From positions 1 to 30,302 of the forward strand of contig CAJTVO010000031.1 of assembly GCA_910579485.1 (NCBI GenBank): a stretch of DNA of 30,302 nt, given 5' to 3'. Position numbers and translations under genes: made by a program. Each line of letters opens with the position of its first letter. Position 1 is the first letter of the stretch. The notes under the pieces were generated by a model. It was not told the origin of the DNA and searched no databases. It worked only from the letters and a program-made list of their open reading frames with translations. Positions 12,115 to 19,489 of this stretch are shown piece after piece. The DNA comes from an uncultured Oscillospiraceae bacterium (GTDB lineage: Bacteria > Bacillota > Clostridia > Oscillospirales > Oscillospiraceae).

Positions 12115-14904
12115 TCAGGTTGTAAAGCCGGCAAACAGCCCGCCACAAGCGTGCGCAAGGTAATTGCTGACGCCGCCACCCGCGCCCGCGCCCACCGCAC
12201 TCACATTGGAGTGATTGTTGTAATAAGGAGAGCGGAGAGGCGCCCACACAGCCGTAGTGCGTGCGTCATGCTTAAAGAGTGCAGGACTGTTACCGGCCTT
12301 GAAGTAATCGTACTGCTCCTGATAGTTCTTCTCATAGATGTTGGCATATGTGCGAGTACCATAAACCTCATGCTCTGACAGGCGGAAGAGGTAGTCCACG
12401 GATGCCGTTACATTTCCAGGAACGTCCCCAGTGCCGCCCGCCACGTTGTCCGTGTACTTAGTGACCGTTTTCAGCACCTTGCGGACCTCCAAGGGCAAAG
12501 CCGCCGCCAGCGTATTGGCAACTGGGCTGTTCACAATATCGTAGTTGGTGGGATCATACCCCACCCGGCCAGACTGTGCATTGCTGCCGTATCCGCTGGG
12601 AGCCTTATTGGTACTGCCCAGAATATCGTACCGGGAATCGCAGCCCTTCCAGCCGCCGTAATTGTTGTAGCCCCAATGCTGTGTATTGAAGCATTTTGTT
12701 CCATCGGTGGGGCTGTTGCCATACTTGCTGTCGCACAAGGCCACCTGGACCCCGCTGATCTTACCAATCGCCCAGTGAATACGGTTGTTGCCCTCCTTGC
12801 TGGCATTATGGTTGATGCCCAGGATAAAAACGTTCATTGTCAAATTGGACACAGTGAGAATACCGATCTTGCCGTTGAGCGTCAGGCTCTTGGTGTCGCC
12901 GGTGGCAAAGTAGCTGGCCGCCGTTCCCGCGTCAGAAATGGCCTTGATGTCGTCCCAGGTGGAATTGGCAACCGTCGGCTTCGACACGGTAACGCTCAGA
13001 GTCGCACGGGCCGCCTCATACTTTGCCGTCTGCGCCACAGAAATGGTGATGGTGGAGTTGCCTGCAGAAGCACCGGAAAGCATCACGGTCTTGCCGCTGG
13101 CTGATGCAGTGGCCACGCCGGGGGCACTGGAACTGGCGGACACGGCCCCATCGCTGCTGGTTGTGACCGCAATCTGCTTACTGCCGCCGATGGTCAAGGT
13201 CTGGTTGCTGGAGGGATTAATAGAGAGGGTGGGAGTTTTCCGGCTCACATTTACACCGACAACCGCGCTGGCATCAGCATAGTTTGTGCTGCCCTTGCTG
13301 GAAATGGTGACGTTGGCAGACCCCGTGCCGGTCCCCTTGATTGTAACCTGCTTATTGACCGCGTCCACCGTCACCTCCACGCTGGTCGGATTGTCCGCAG
13401 TGGCGGTGATCTGCGCATCGCTGTTGGACGTCGCCTGGATAACCACCGTGTCCCCCACGCCAAGACTTTGCGTACCGCTGGGAGAAATGGAAAAGGTATT
13501 CGCCGCCTTTCCGATGGTCCACTCCACTGTCCGGGCCGAAGTATCGCCCCCGCTCCACTGATAGTTCGGCTTAGGCGTGAAGCTGGTAGAGTGCGTACCG
13601 GCGTTTGCCTGGGGCGTTTCTGTCTTAGTCAGCTGCTCCGGGTTGAAATTCTGCCAGGTGGGAGCCTGCGCACTTCCGGTGTATGGCAGGGGACCGCTGA
13701 CGCTGGGAACGGCGGTGATGGTGGCCCGCTGGATGGTCCACAGGACTTCCTTTTCACCGGCGGACTTATCGCCCCAGGTATAGCCCTCCTTGGGGGTGAT
13801 GTATGCCTTGTACGCCCCGGCGTTTGTCTCTCCGGCGTAGTCCTCTGCCGCCGTCTTATCCTCCCCGTAGGTGATGTCCATCATCTCCAGGGCCAGGTTG
13901 TTCCAACTGGGGAGTTGTGCGCTCCCATTATAAATCAAGCTGCCAGACTGAGAGGGGACAACAGAAATGGTGTTCTGTACCGCTGCAATTGCTTTCGCCG
14001 CACCATCGGCCACTTCCTTGGCCTGGGCCGCCGTTTCCGATGCCGCCTTCAGAATGTCCCGCATGGATCTGAAATCTTCGCTGGCATAGTCCACCAGCCC
14101 CCAGATATACTTGCCGTCCTCGATGCCGGAGCACTCCCACTCCGTCCCCGCTTTGAGGTTGATATAGTGCTGACCCTTTGCGCCCACCGTCTCAACGGTG
14201 GGGTCGCCCTCTGGGGCAAGAATCGTTTCCTTGCCGTTCAGCGTCAACTCCATGGCCCGGATACGGGCCATCAGAGGGGAGTGGGTTTCCAGGTCTGCAT
14301 TGTGGGCCCTGATAAGCTCCGCCAGCACGTCCTTATGGGCCTCTTGGTCCTCGTTGTGCCGGTCCAGCGCGTCCTTGATTGCTCCAATTGTGGCAATGCC
14401 CGCGCTGGACACGCTGACCTCCAGCCGGTCCTTGTTGGTGATGGTGAGGACCACATACAGCTTGAAGGTATACAGCTGGTCGCTCTCTGCCGGAATGGTG
14501 ACGCCCTTGCTGCCGTTCTCGTCCTCCACGTCCTCAACCACCATCAGGAGCTTGTCGTTCCGGACGGGAATACCGGCAGGGGGCTTCGGCTCTCCGGGGT
14601 CCCGGGACAGGGCAAAGACACCGATCCGCTCCAGTTTGTAGGGAACGTCATTTCCCAGGCTCGTCACCTGGATACAGGCAATCACGCTGCTGTCCGTCTT
14701 GGTCACGCTCTCAATGGTCAGGGGATGGGCCCGCCCATCGGCCAGTTCCTCCATCGTGATCAAGTCATCCCCTGGGCCGCAGAGCGAGCCATATGCACTG
14801 GTGATCTCCAGGATACGTCCCGCCGCATAGTCGGCCAGAAGGCTGGTGCCAATGTCGGTCACAGCCGTTTTCGACCAGCGCACGATTTTCTTCTCTTCGG
14901 GCAT
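12115..14904 (-). CDS. DGR-diversified tail fibre with C-type-lectin-like tip
   Basis: A 929-residue receptor-binding fibre. Residues about 10-200 resemble the N-terminal fibre domain that joins baseplates (DUF3751-like: SLLADYAAGRILEITSAYGS, YKLERIGVFALS). About 275-310 is an Ala-rich linker. About 312-465 holds two Ig-like MBG-type repeats (IYNGSAQLPSW, PYTGSAQAPTW, each with NAG and WTI). About 470-645 holds two Big_2-like Ig repeats. About 648-929 resembles DUF6273/C-type-lectin proteins (STWDDIKAISDAG, NVFILGINHNA, IHWAIGK). Residues 884-927 are encoded by the VR; varied positions are 894, 898, 899, 913, 916, 918 and 919. AAGGAGGTAG precedes the ATG. It follows gene I, the normal fibre position. 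Confidence 0.93.
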   Translation of the reverse strand: MPEEKKIVRWSKTAVTDIGTSLLADYAAGRILEITSAYGSLCGPGDDLITMEELADGRAHPLTIESVTKTDSSVIACIQVTSLGNDVPYKLERIGVFALSRDPGEPKPPAGIPVRNDKLLMVVEDVEDENGSKGVTIPAESDQLYTFKLYVVLTITNKDRLEVSVSSAGIATIGAIKDALDRHNEDQEAHKDVLAELIRAHNADLETHSPLMARIRAMELTLNGKETILAPEGDPTVETVGAKGQHYINLKAGTEWECSGIEDGKYIWGLVDYASEDFRSMRDILKAASETAAQAKEVADGAAKAIAAVQNTISVVPSQSGSLIYNGSAQLPSWNNLALEMMDITYGEDKTAAEDYAGETNAGAYKAYITPKEGYTWGDKSAGEKEVLWTIQRATITAVPSVSGPLPYTGSAQAPTWQNFNPEQLTKTETPQANAGTHSTSFTPKPNYQWSGGDTSARTVEWTIGKAANTFSISPSGTQSLGVGDTVVIQATSNSDAQITATADNPTSVEVTVDAVNKQVTIKGTGTGSANVTISSKGSTNYADASAVVGVNVSRKTPTLSINPSSNQTLTIGGSKQIAVTTSSDGAVSASSSAPGVATASASGKTVMLSGASAGNSTITISVAQTAKYEAARATLSVTVSKPTVANSTWDDIKAISDAGTAASYFATGDTKSLTLNGKIGILTVSNLTMNVFILGINHNASKEGNNRIHWAIGKISGVQVALCDSKYGNSPTDGTKCFNTQHWGYNNYGGWKGCDSRYDILGSTNKAPSGYGSNAQSGRVGYDPTNYDIVNSPVANTLAAALPLEVRKVLKTVTKYTDNVAGGTGDVPGNVTASVDYLFRLSEHEVYGTRTYANIYEKNYQEQYDYFKAGNSPALFKHDARTTAVWAPLRSPYYNNHSNVSAVGAGAGGGVSNYLAHACGGLFAGFTT
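12124..12254 (-). repeat. DGR variable repeat (VR)
   Basis: The last part of the fibre gene, 131 bases, ends seven bases before the stop codon. Compared with TR, ten codons differ: seven change the residue (Asn to Tyr, His, Ser, Ser, Leu, His, Ala) and three are silent (two GCA to GCG, one GGA to GGC). All 13 base changes fall at TR adenines and none at the other 103 positions. Homology ends sharply at both sides. Confidence 0.97.
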
Positions 14905-14908
14905 GGTT

Positions 14909-15967
14909 CTACCTCCTTAAGTCAATAAAGGTTTTTGCTATTTCTTGCGCTGCTGCTACCACCCCGGCGGCCTCCGCTTTCGCGGCAGCAGTCAACACCT
15001 TATCCATAAGCGGGATTGCTTTCGTGGTGTAGCACTCCAACCACCCGGAGGCTACACCGACACGGGCTTTCGCGTTCCCCACGGGCGGCTCCACATCGGG
15101 CAGCACAATCCCTGTGATAAAGACTTCCTCCAGCCCCGCCAGGGCCGTTGCGCGGGCCGTGACGGGGCTTCGGAGCATCGGGGTAGGAATATCTATTGCC
15201 GATGAAAACATCTCCCACAGGCCCGTCCTAATGCCCACGCGGGCGGTTGCTTTACTTCGGATGGTGGGGACGGGAAGTTCCATCCGAGTTGCAGTGCTTT
15301 CCCATAGGCCCGTCACAACCCCAACACGGGTGCTGGCAGTAGGTTTGATAATGGGAACAGGCAGGACAAGCGGAATATGGACCGTTTCCTCCAGTCCGGT
15401 CACACTGGGAACTGCCTTGGCAATGGCGGGCTGCGCCTCCACAAAGTAAGTTACACCGTCGTTGTGGGAGCGCAGGGACTTGTAATAGTTCAGCCGCTCC
15501 AGAACACGGCGCTGCTTCGCGGAATCAATACTGTCATTAGTGATGTTAATATCCAGCCGGAAGTGATACGGCTCCCCGCCGTATTCCCACCATTCCAGCA
15601 CTGTTGTCCTCGGATAAATTGCGGAAATGGCCATTTCAACGGCGGCCTTGGTCCCCAGCAGTTTATGGACGCGCCAGCTGTCTTTCAGCGTCCGGCGCTT
15701 CTCATCGGCAGTATAGTCTGCATCCCACCAATCCACCTTGAAGTCATAAGCGAGTATATCCAGCAGCTGTTCATCCAGTCGGTCAATGGCCGGATAGATC
15801 AACAGACTGTCGATCTCCTCCGGCCGGCGGGCCAGGAGCCTGGCCGTAACGTTCGCCAGTGCGCTAGAGGAGGGGTCGCCCCGCAGGGCAATAGGGAATG
15901 AGGATAGAATATTCTCCGTGGTCAGGCTGTGTCCCTGTCCGGGCCTATTCATCTTCATAGCCCCCAT
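14909..15967 (-). CDS. Baseplate wedge protein, P2 gpI-like, with repeat-rich extension
   Basis: A 352-residue protein. Residues about 15-180 match phage tail protein I: SSFPIALRGDPSSSALANVT, IDSLLIYPAIDRLDEQLLD with LDILAYDFKVDWWDADYT, and the KLLGTKAAVEMAISAIYP region. P2 gpI is about 176 residues, so the second half is extra. Residues about 185-330 contain four or five units of about 36 residues built around 'ARVGVxTGLWE' (TRVGVVTGLWES, ARVGIRTGLWEM, ARATALAGLEEV, ARVGVASGWLEC), then an Ala-rich helix. It overlaps the end of J by 23 bases. The start could also be an ATG 3 or 5 codons later. Its 3' end carries the fibre ribosome binding site. Confidence 0.85.
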   Translation of the reverse strand: MGAMKMNRPGQGHSLTTENILSSFPIALRGDPSSSALANVTARLLARRPEEIDSLLIYPAIDRLDEQLLDILAYDFKVDWWDADYTADEKRRTLKDSWRVHKLLGTKAAVEMAISAIYPRTTVLEWWEYGGEPYHFRLDINITNDSIDSAKQRRVLERLNYYKSLRSHNDGVTYFVEAQPAIAKAVPSVTGLEETVHIPLVLPVPIIKPTASTRVGVVTGLWESTATRMELPVPTIRSKATARVGIRTGLWEMFSSAIDIPTPMLRSPVTARATALAGLEEVFITGIVLPDVEPPVGNAKARVGVASGWLECYTTKAIPLMDKVLTAAAKAEAAGVVAAAQEIAKTFIDLRR

Positions 15968-17129
15968 TCGTAATCTGGACGCTGCCGATCTGCGCCAACT
16001 GCGGGACCATTTCCGTGCTGTCGTAACTAAAGTTCGTTTTCAGCACGGGGCTTCCATCGCGCAGATGCGTAAACTGTGGGGAAATGACATCCACGCGCTT
16101 GATGCCGGTCTGCATGACCATGTTGATCAATTTAGACGGATTGATGTCCCTCCCCAGCTTCCCGCACTGCCAAACCACATATTCATTCACCGCCGCCTGC
16201 ACCGCTGCCGCGATCTCCGCACCGCTTCGGGTGCTCTGCTTGGGAATGTAATAAGTGATTTGGACATCATAGGGCACGACCTCCGCATCCTCTACGGAGA
16301 CAAGATCCGTCAGTGGCCGCACTTCGTCCGCATTGCAGGCAGCCAGCACCCGCCCTTTCATTTCCTCTGTGGCGATGGTCCCGTCCTCCATCAGCACGTA
16401 AAGGTTCACCACGCCAGGCGATGGAGAATTAGCCGCTACATCGGCTATCTCTGTGCTGACCTGCTTAGCCCAATAGATATAACTCCCGCGCGCCCCCGCG
16501 CAGCTATAAGCGTCCATAGATGCCCTCATAAGCTCGTAATACTCCTCATCCGTAGGCACGTCCGATCCGCCGTCTGAAATGGTGGTATTGACGCACTCGG
16601 AATAATATTCATAGACGTCCACCAGCGTATTGATCTGCCCAATGGCATAGCCGTTGCCGGATACGCCGGCAGTCTGACACCAGACCTCCGCTTCCACAAA
16701 GTCTTCCCCGGCAGAGATATAGTGATCTTCTGCCGTTGCCCAGATCATGGTGCTGCTGGCATCTGTAACGCGGGTACCGGCGGGGATAAGGATCGCCTGC
16801 TCCTGCGGCTGGGAAATGCTGAATCGCATGGTGCAAGTGGATGCCTTTGCCTCCGGCCTGGAGCGGATATAGGTCAACTCCGCCAGCGCATCCAGATTGG
16901 CCCCGTCCGCACGGCTGGGGATATTCTGATTGCCGGTCCAGTTGTTCAGCATCCGCTCCTGAATAATGAGGTGGGCCACCCAGCGGATCAGCTGCATTTC
17001 CGGACTGGCGGGCCGGACGGTGCTTTTCATGATCAGTTCGTACCCCTCGATCAGATCCGAAATGATTCCGTTGGTATCTGTGGATACGAATTGATACGCG
17101 GGATTTCTTTTGATTTCCTTATTCTCCAA
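15945..17129 (-). CDS. Baseplate assembly protein J (P2 gpJ family)
   Basis: A 394-residue baseplate-J-like protein that links the wedge to the tail fibres. Visible landmarks: the N-terminal IISDLIEGYELIM, a conserved ANLDALAELTYIRSRPEA, the beta-rich ILIPAGTRVTDASSTMIWAT, SGNGYAIGQINTLVD, and the AGARGSYIYWAKQVS and SPSPGVVNLYVL segments that typify gpJ. The start is a TTG at 17127-17129 preceded by GGAGGTGGAAATCA; the first in-frame ATG is about 33 codons further in and would remove a conserved part. It overlaps gene W by 11 bases and gene I by 23, as expected of a W-J-I baseplate block. Confidence 0.9.
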   Translation of the reverse strand: MENKEIKRNPAYQFVSTDTNGIISDLIEGYELIMKSTVRPASPEMQLIRWVAHLIIQERMLNNWTGNQNIPSRADGANLDALAELTYIRSRPEAKASTCTMRFSISQPQEQAILIPAGTRVTDASSTMIWATAEDHYISAGEDFVEAEVWCQTAGVSGNGYAIGQINTLVDVYEYYSECVNTTISDGGSDVPTDEEYYELMRASMDAYSCAGARGSYIYWAKQVSTEIADVAANSPSPGVVNLYVLMEDGTIATEEMKGRVLAACNADEVRPLTDLVSVEDAEVVPYDVQITYYIPKQSTRSGAEIAAAVQAAVNEYVVWQCGKLGRDINPSKLINMVMQTGIKRVDVISPQFTHLRDGSPVLKTNFSYDSTEMVPQLAQIGSVQITNGGYEDE

Positions 17130-17439
17130 TGATTTCCACCTCCACTGTCGGCCAGAGTGTTCCCGGCTGTGTGATGCGTTCTTCGAATGTCATGCTGACA
17201 AACTGTGCCCTAGGCTCCCACCGTTCGATAGCCTCCCGAACCTCTGCCCGCATCATCATCTTGGCCATAGGCGTTGGCTTATCCAGCATGGTCGTGGTAA
17301 GGCCGAACTCCCGGTACTGCGGCACTGACCCCCTGGGCGTGGAGAGTATGACCGCGATATTTTGCAGCACAGAAGAAACCAACTCCGGATCGTTGAATCG
17401 AATATTTTTTAGATCCGTTGCATTCACCTTGTAGCTCAC
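17119..17439 (-). CDS. Baseplate wedge protein W (gp25-like)
   Basis: A 106-residue GPW/gp25 family protein of usual length. The family core is visible: VLQNIAVILSTPRGSVPQYREFG, then an arginine-bearing helix (VREAIERWEPRAQFVSMTFE) and the C-terminal VEVEI strand. T4 gp25 and P2 gpW form part of the baseplate wedge nucleus. It begins with GTG at 17439 after AGGGTGACCA. It overlaps J by 11 bases, matching the P2 V-W-J-I order, with a U-like gene inserted before it. Confidence 0.9.
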   Translation of the reverse strand: MSYKVNATDLKNIRFNDPELVSSVLQNIAVILSTPRGSVPQYREFGLTTTMLDKPTPMAKMMMRAEVREAIERWEPRAQFVSMTFEERITQPGTLWPTVEVEIIGE

Positions 17440-17452
17440 TGGTCACCCTCCC

Positions 17453-17875
17453 TTAAAAGTTCTTGCCGAGATATTCCAGCAGATTGACGGATACCTTTGA
17501 GCAGTATTGATTCCCGTGTACATCAAAATACTGTGCCTTGATTTTGAGATCCTTGATGACCCATCGGTACTTTCCATAGGCTTTCTCGCCAATCAACAGC
17601 TGAAGCGCCGTCCCCTCTCGCATATACTTCCATAGCTTCACGGCTTCTTTTAGCGGGTCTACGCCGGCCTCCGCAAAAAAGGTGATGTCGAAATCGAATT
17701 TGTCTGGGTCCATGCCTGTGAACTCGACCAGCGCGTGTGTATTGTGCCGTTGGTGGACCGCATAGCGGGATGAACCGGACCAGACCACGTTGTCAGGCGT
17801 CTCAATCTTTTCTGAGGAAGTTTCGAAGACGATGCCCTCTTCGGCGCTGGTCCCCAAGTAGCCAATTACCGCCAT
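17453..17875 (-). CDS. P2 gpU-like tail protein
   Basis: A 140-residue protein resembling the phage gpU family. The N-terminal half carries the strands GYLGTSAEEGIVFETSSEKI and 'VVWSGSSRYAVHQ', then 'EFTGMDPDKFDFDITFFAEA' and 'LLIGEKAYGKYRWVIKDLKI', a pattern I know from gpU-like proteins in clostridial contractile-tail prophages. In P2, U acts at the tail end during assembly, and in related phages the family is also found near the baseplate. It overlaps gene V by 10 bases, and a 13-base gap separates it from W. Family is probable; exact position in the virion is not certain. Confidence 0.75.
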   Translation of the reverse strand: MAVIGYLGTSAEEGIVFETSSEKIETPDNVVWSGSSRYAVHQRHNTHALVEFTGMDPDKFDFDITFFAEAGVDPLKEAVKLWKYMREGTALQLLIGEKAYGKYRWVIKDLKIKAQYFDVHGNQYCSKVSVNLLEYLGKNF

Positions 17876-18234
17876 CGCTTGATACCTCCCACGATAAAAC
17901 CGTCTGCGTCTAGGACCGGAAGATAGACCGTCAGCACTTCGTCACCTACCTTGGGCATCCAGGGCTTCCTGAGAATTTTGTGTTTGTGGGGAACATACCT
18001 TGTTTCGCCCGTCTGCGGAATTTTGTCCTCCGTTTCAAACTCCGTCCATTGGGGGTCATCGTATTCTCTTGGCGTATCATCCGGCGTGACGTCCTGACTG
18101 ATCAGCACGGGAAGCCAGTCCGAAGATATGCCAAGATCCGGAAACCAGACACGTGCCAAACGCTGGTCCATTTTCCGGTCCGTGACTGTTCCCACGCGGA
18201 CCAACCCGGAAAGGATCTTTTCAAACTCATTCAT
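17866..18234 (-). CDS. Baseplate assembly protein V (spike), short form
   Basis: A 122-residue protein: FEKILSGLVRVGTVTDRKMD followed by LARVWFPDLGISSDWLPVLI, the OB-fold start of gpV/gp45-type spike proteins, and the motif PKVGDEVLTVYLPVLDADGF that closes the OB barrel. It is shorter than P2 gpV (about 211 residues) and lacks a long beta-helical spike, so the tip may be formed by another protein. Start and stop of neighbours share a base (TGATG) with gene D, showing translational coupling. Role in puncturing the envelope is inferred from the family. Confidence 0.8.
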   Translation of the reverse strand: MNEFEKILSGLVRVGTVTDRKMDQRLARVWFPDLGISSDWLPVLISQDVTPDDTPREYDDPQWTEFETEDKIPQTGETRYVPHKHKILRKPWMPKVGDEVLTVYLPVLDADGFIVGGIKRWR

Positions 18235-19283
18235 CAGTACCCCTCCAATACACGGCGGACTGCGATCTGCGTGATATAGCCGGAACCGTCGACCGTGTGC
18301 CGCGCCTGCTTGATGATGTATTTGCCGTCCCAGCCGCCCCAGCCCTCCAGCATGACTGTCACCCCGGATACAAGCGCGGTGTTCCCGGGCAGTGTGAAGG
18401 ATGCGGTGCGGGTAAACTTGTTGTGGAGCCGCAGGTTCTTTTCCGCAAGAGTTTTTGCCTCGCTGGCATCAGCCACTCGGGCACGGATCTCCAGGCGCTG
18501 GCCGCTCTTGGCATCCTCGCCGCTGGCGGTGTAGGTCCCCTCGATGCACTTCCCGCTTCCGGGGTCTGTGTAGCTGACCCGGCAGGAACCATACTGCGTA
18601 TCCGCTGCTCCGGTACCCAGCTTGTACTTGATGTACTTCCCGGACCCCCGCTTGATGGTAAACACCGGGCCTTTGCCCTCATAGTCCTTCTGGTCGAACA
18701 GTACCAGCATATTGTCGGTGATTTTAAGTGAGATCCCCGCATTGTGGCAAAGCCGGGAGAGAAAATCAATATCGCTGGCCTTGACCTGCTCCACCCGCCG
18801 GTAGAAGGGATCGTTGGATGCCTCATACATACAGGTCATCCCGGCATTGCCCGCGATTTCATTAGCAATGCCGGAGAGGTTGTAGGACTCCCACGCTTTT
18901 GATTTCTTCGTCTGCCGGACAGGTGCGCTGAAAGGTAGTGCGGTCCCTTTGATGGCGATCTCAGCCGGGGGACCCGTGGGCTCTATACTGTCCAGTTCGA
19001 AGTCTCCGGTTGGAAGCACGGCGTCGTCCCCCCAGCCCTCCGGCTTGATGACCGCGCTGAATTTCAGCTTTCCGGCTGCGGCAGCTTGGATGGCCTTTTC
19101 CAGCCAGCTTTGCTGCCACACAACATCCCGATCCTGTATTTTGATTTGAAGGTCGTCCGCCGCGTCCTCTTCATTGTCGGTGTAGCTGACGGAGAGAAGA
19201 TACGGCTTGATGTCCTTGGTAATGTCCGCGCCATCAAACGTGATCTCAACTGCTGTACGGCGGGCTTGATCCTGCTTGCTCAT
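18234..19283 (-). CDS. Phage late control D / baseplate hub (P2 gpD-like)
   Basis: A 349-residue tail hub protein, homologous in layout to P2 gpD and T4 gp27. Landmarks: the N-terminal ITKDIKPYLLSVSYTDNEED, the DDLQIKIQDRD strand, 'SGIANEIAGNAGM', the 'ASDIDFLSRLCHNAGISLKI' segment typical of gpD, and the C-terminal GKYIIKQARHTVDG. The ATG at 19283 overlaps the gene X stop as ATGA, which settles the start over a GTG six codons earlier without a ribosome binding site. The hub carries the V spike and starts tail-tube growth; 'late control' refers to P2 and need not apply here. Confidence 0.9.
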   Translation of the reverse strand: MSKQDQARRTAVEITFDGADITKDIKPYLLSVSYTDNEEDAADDLQIKIQDRDVVWQQSWLEKAIQAAAAGKLKFSAVIKPEGWGDDAVLPTGDFELDSIEPTGPPAEIAIKGTALPFSAPVRQTKKSKAWESYNLSGIANEIAGNAGMTCMYEASNDPFYRRVEQVKASDIDFLSRLCHNAGISLKITDNMLVLFDQKDYEGKGPVFTIKRGSGKYIKYKLGTGAADTQYGSCRVSYTDPGSGKCIEGTYTASGEDAKSGQRLEIRARVADASEAKTLAEKNLRLHNKFTRTASFTLPGNTALVSGVTVMLEGWGGWDGKYIIKQARHTVDGSGYITQIAVRRVLEGY

Positions 19284-19489
19284 GACCGGCCTCGTTTCCA
19301 CGGCGGCAGCGTGTCGCTGATCTTTCGCTCCGGCTCAGGCAGCGTCAGAACGATGCCTGCCGGGAAGGTGTAGTACATCCGGTACTGCCGGTTCAGCGAC
19401 ATGAGCCGGTCCGTATATGCCTCGCTGCCCAGCTGGGTAAAGGCGATGCTGTCCCACATATCGCCCTGTACGGTGGTGTAGGTTCTCAT
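19280..19489 (-). CDS. Tail protein X (LysM-like)
   Basis: A 69-residue P2 gpX-type protein: 'TYTTVQGDMWDSIAFTQLGS' then 'LMSLNRQYRMYYTFPAGIVL' and TLPEP, a LysM-like domain that in tail proteins docks near the hub. The ATG overlaps the tape-measure stop as ATGA, and its own stop overlaps the D start the same way, so X is translated between two coupled genes. Its length and sequence pattern match the family closely. Confidence 0.9.
   Translation of the reverse strand: MRTYTTVQGDMWDSIAFTQLGSEAYTDRLMSLNRQYRMYYTFPAGIVLTLPEPERKISDTLPPWKRGRS

Larger units (their letters stand above)
9622..12254 (-). mobile_element. Diversity-generating retroelement (DGR), complete cassette
   Basis: In transcription order (right to left) the cassette holds the VR at the 3' end of the fibre gene, GC-rich hairpins, a terminator, a ribbon-helix-helix gene, an Avd-like gene, the TR and a DGR-type reverse transcriptase. 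This matches the order of the Bordetella phage BPP-1 DGR (target-VR, avd, TR, RT) with one extra small DNA-binding gene. All parts lie on one strand, and TR and VR differ only at TR adenines. In known DGRs the RT with Avd copies TR RNA into adenine-mutagenised cDNA that replaces VR, varying receptor binding while leaving TR unchanged. That this copy is active is inference, but the 13 substitutions show that it has worked. Confidence 0.97.

Noticed and set aside
13468..14928. Plus-strand open frame of 486 codons opposite the fibre gene
   Set aside because: Antisense shadow of the fibre; Gly/Arg/Leu-rich composition typical of such shadows and no ribosome binding site.
14909..15500. Repeated coding units read as a CRISPR-like array
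   Set aside because: The units are degenerate at DNA level, conserved in protein, of codon-multiple length and inside a clear baseplate gene; there are no identical repeats with unique spacers anywhere in the window.
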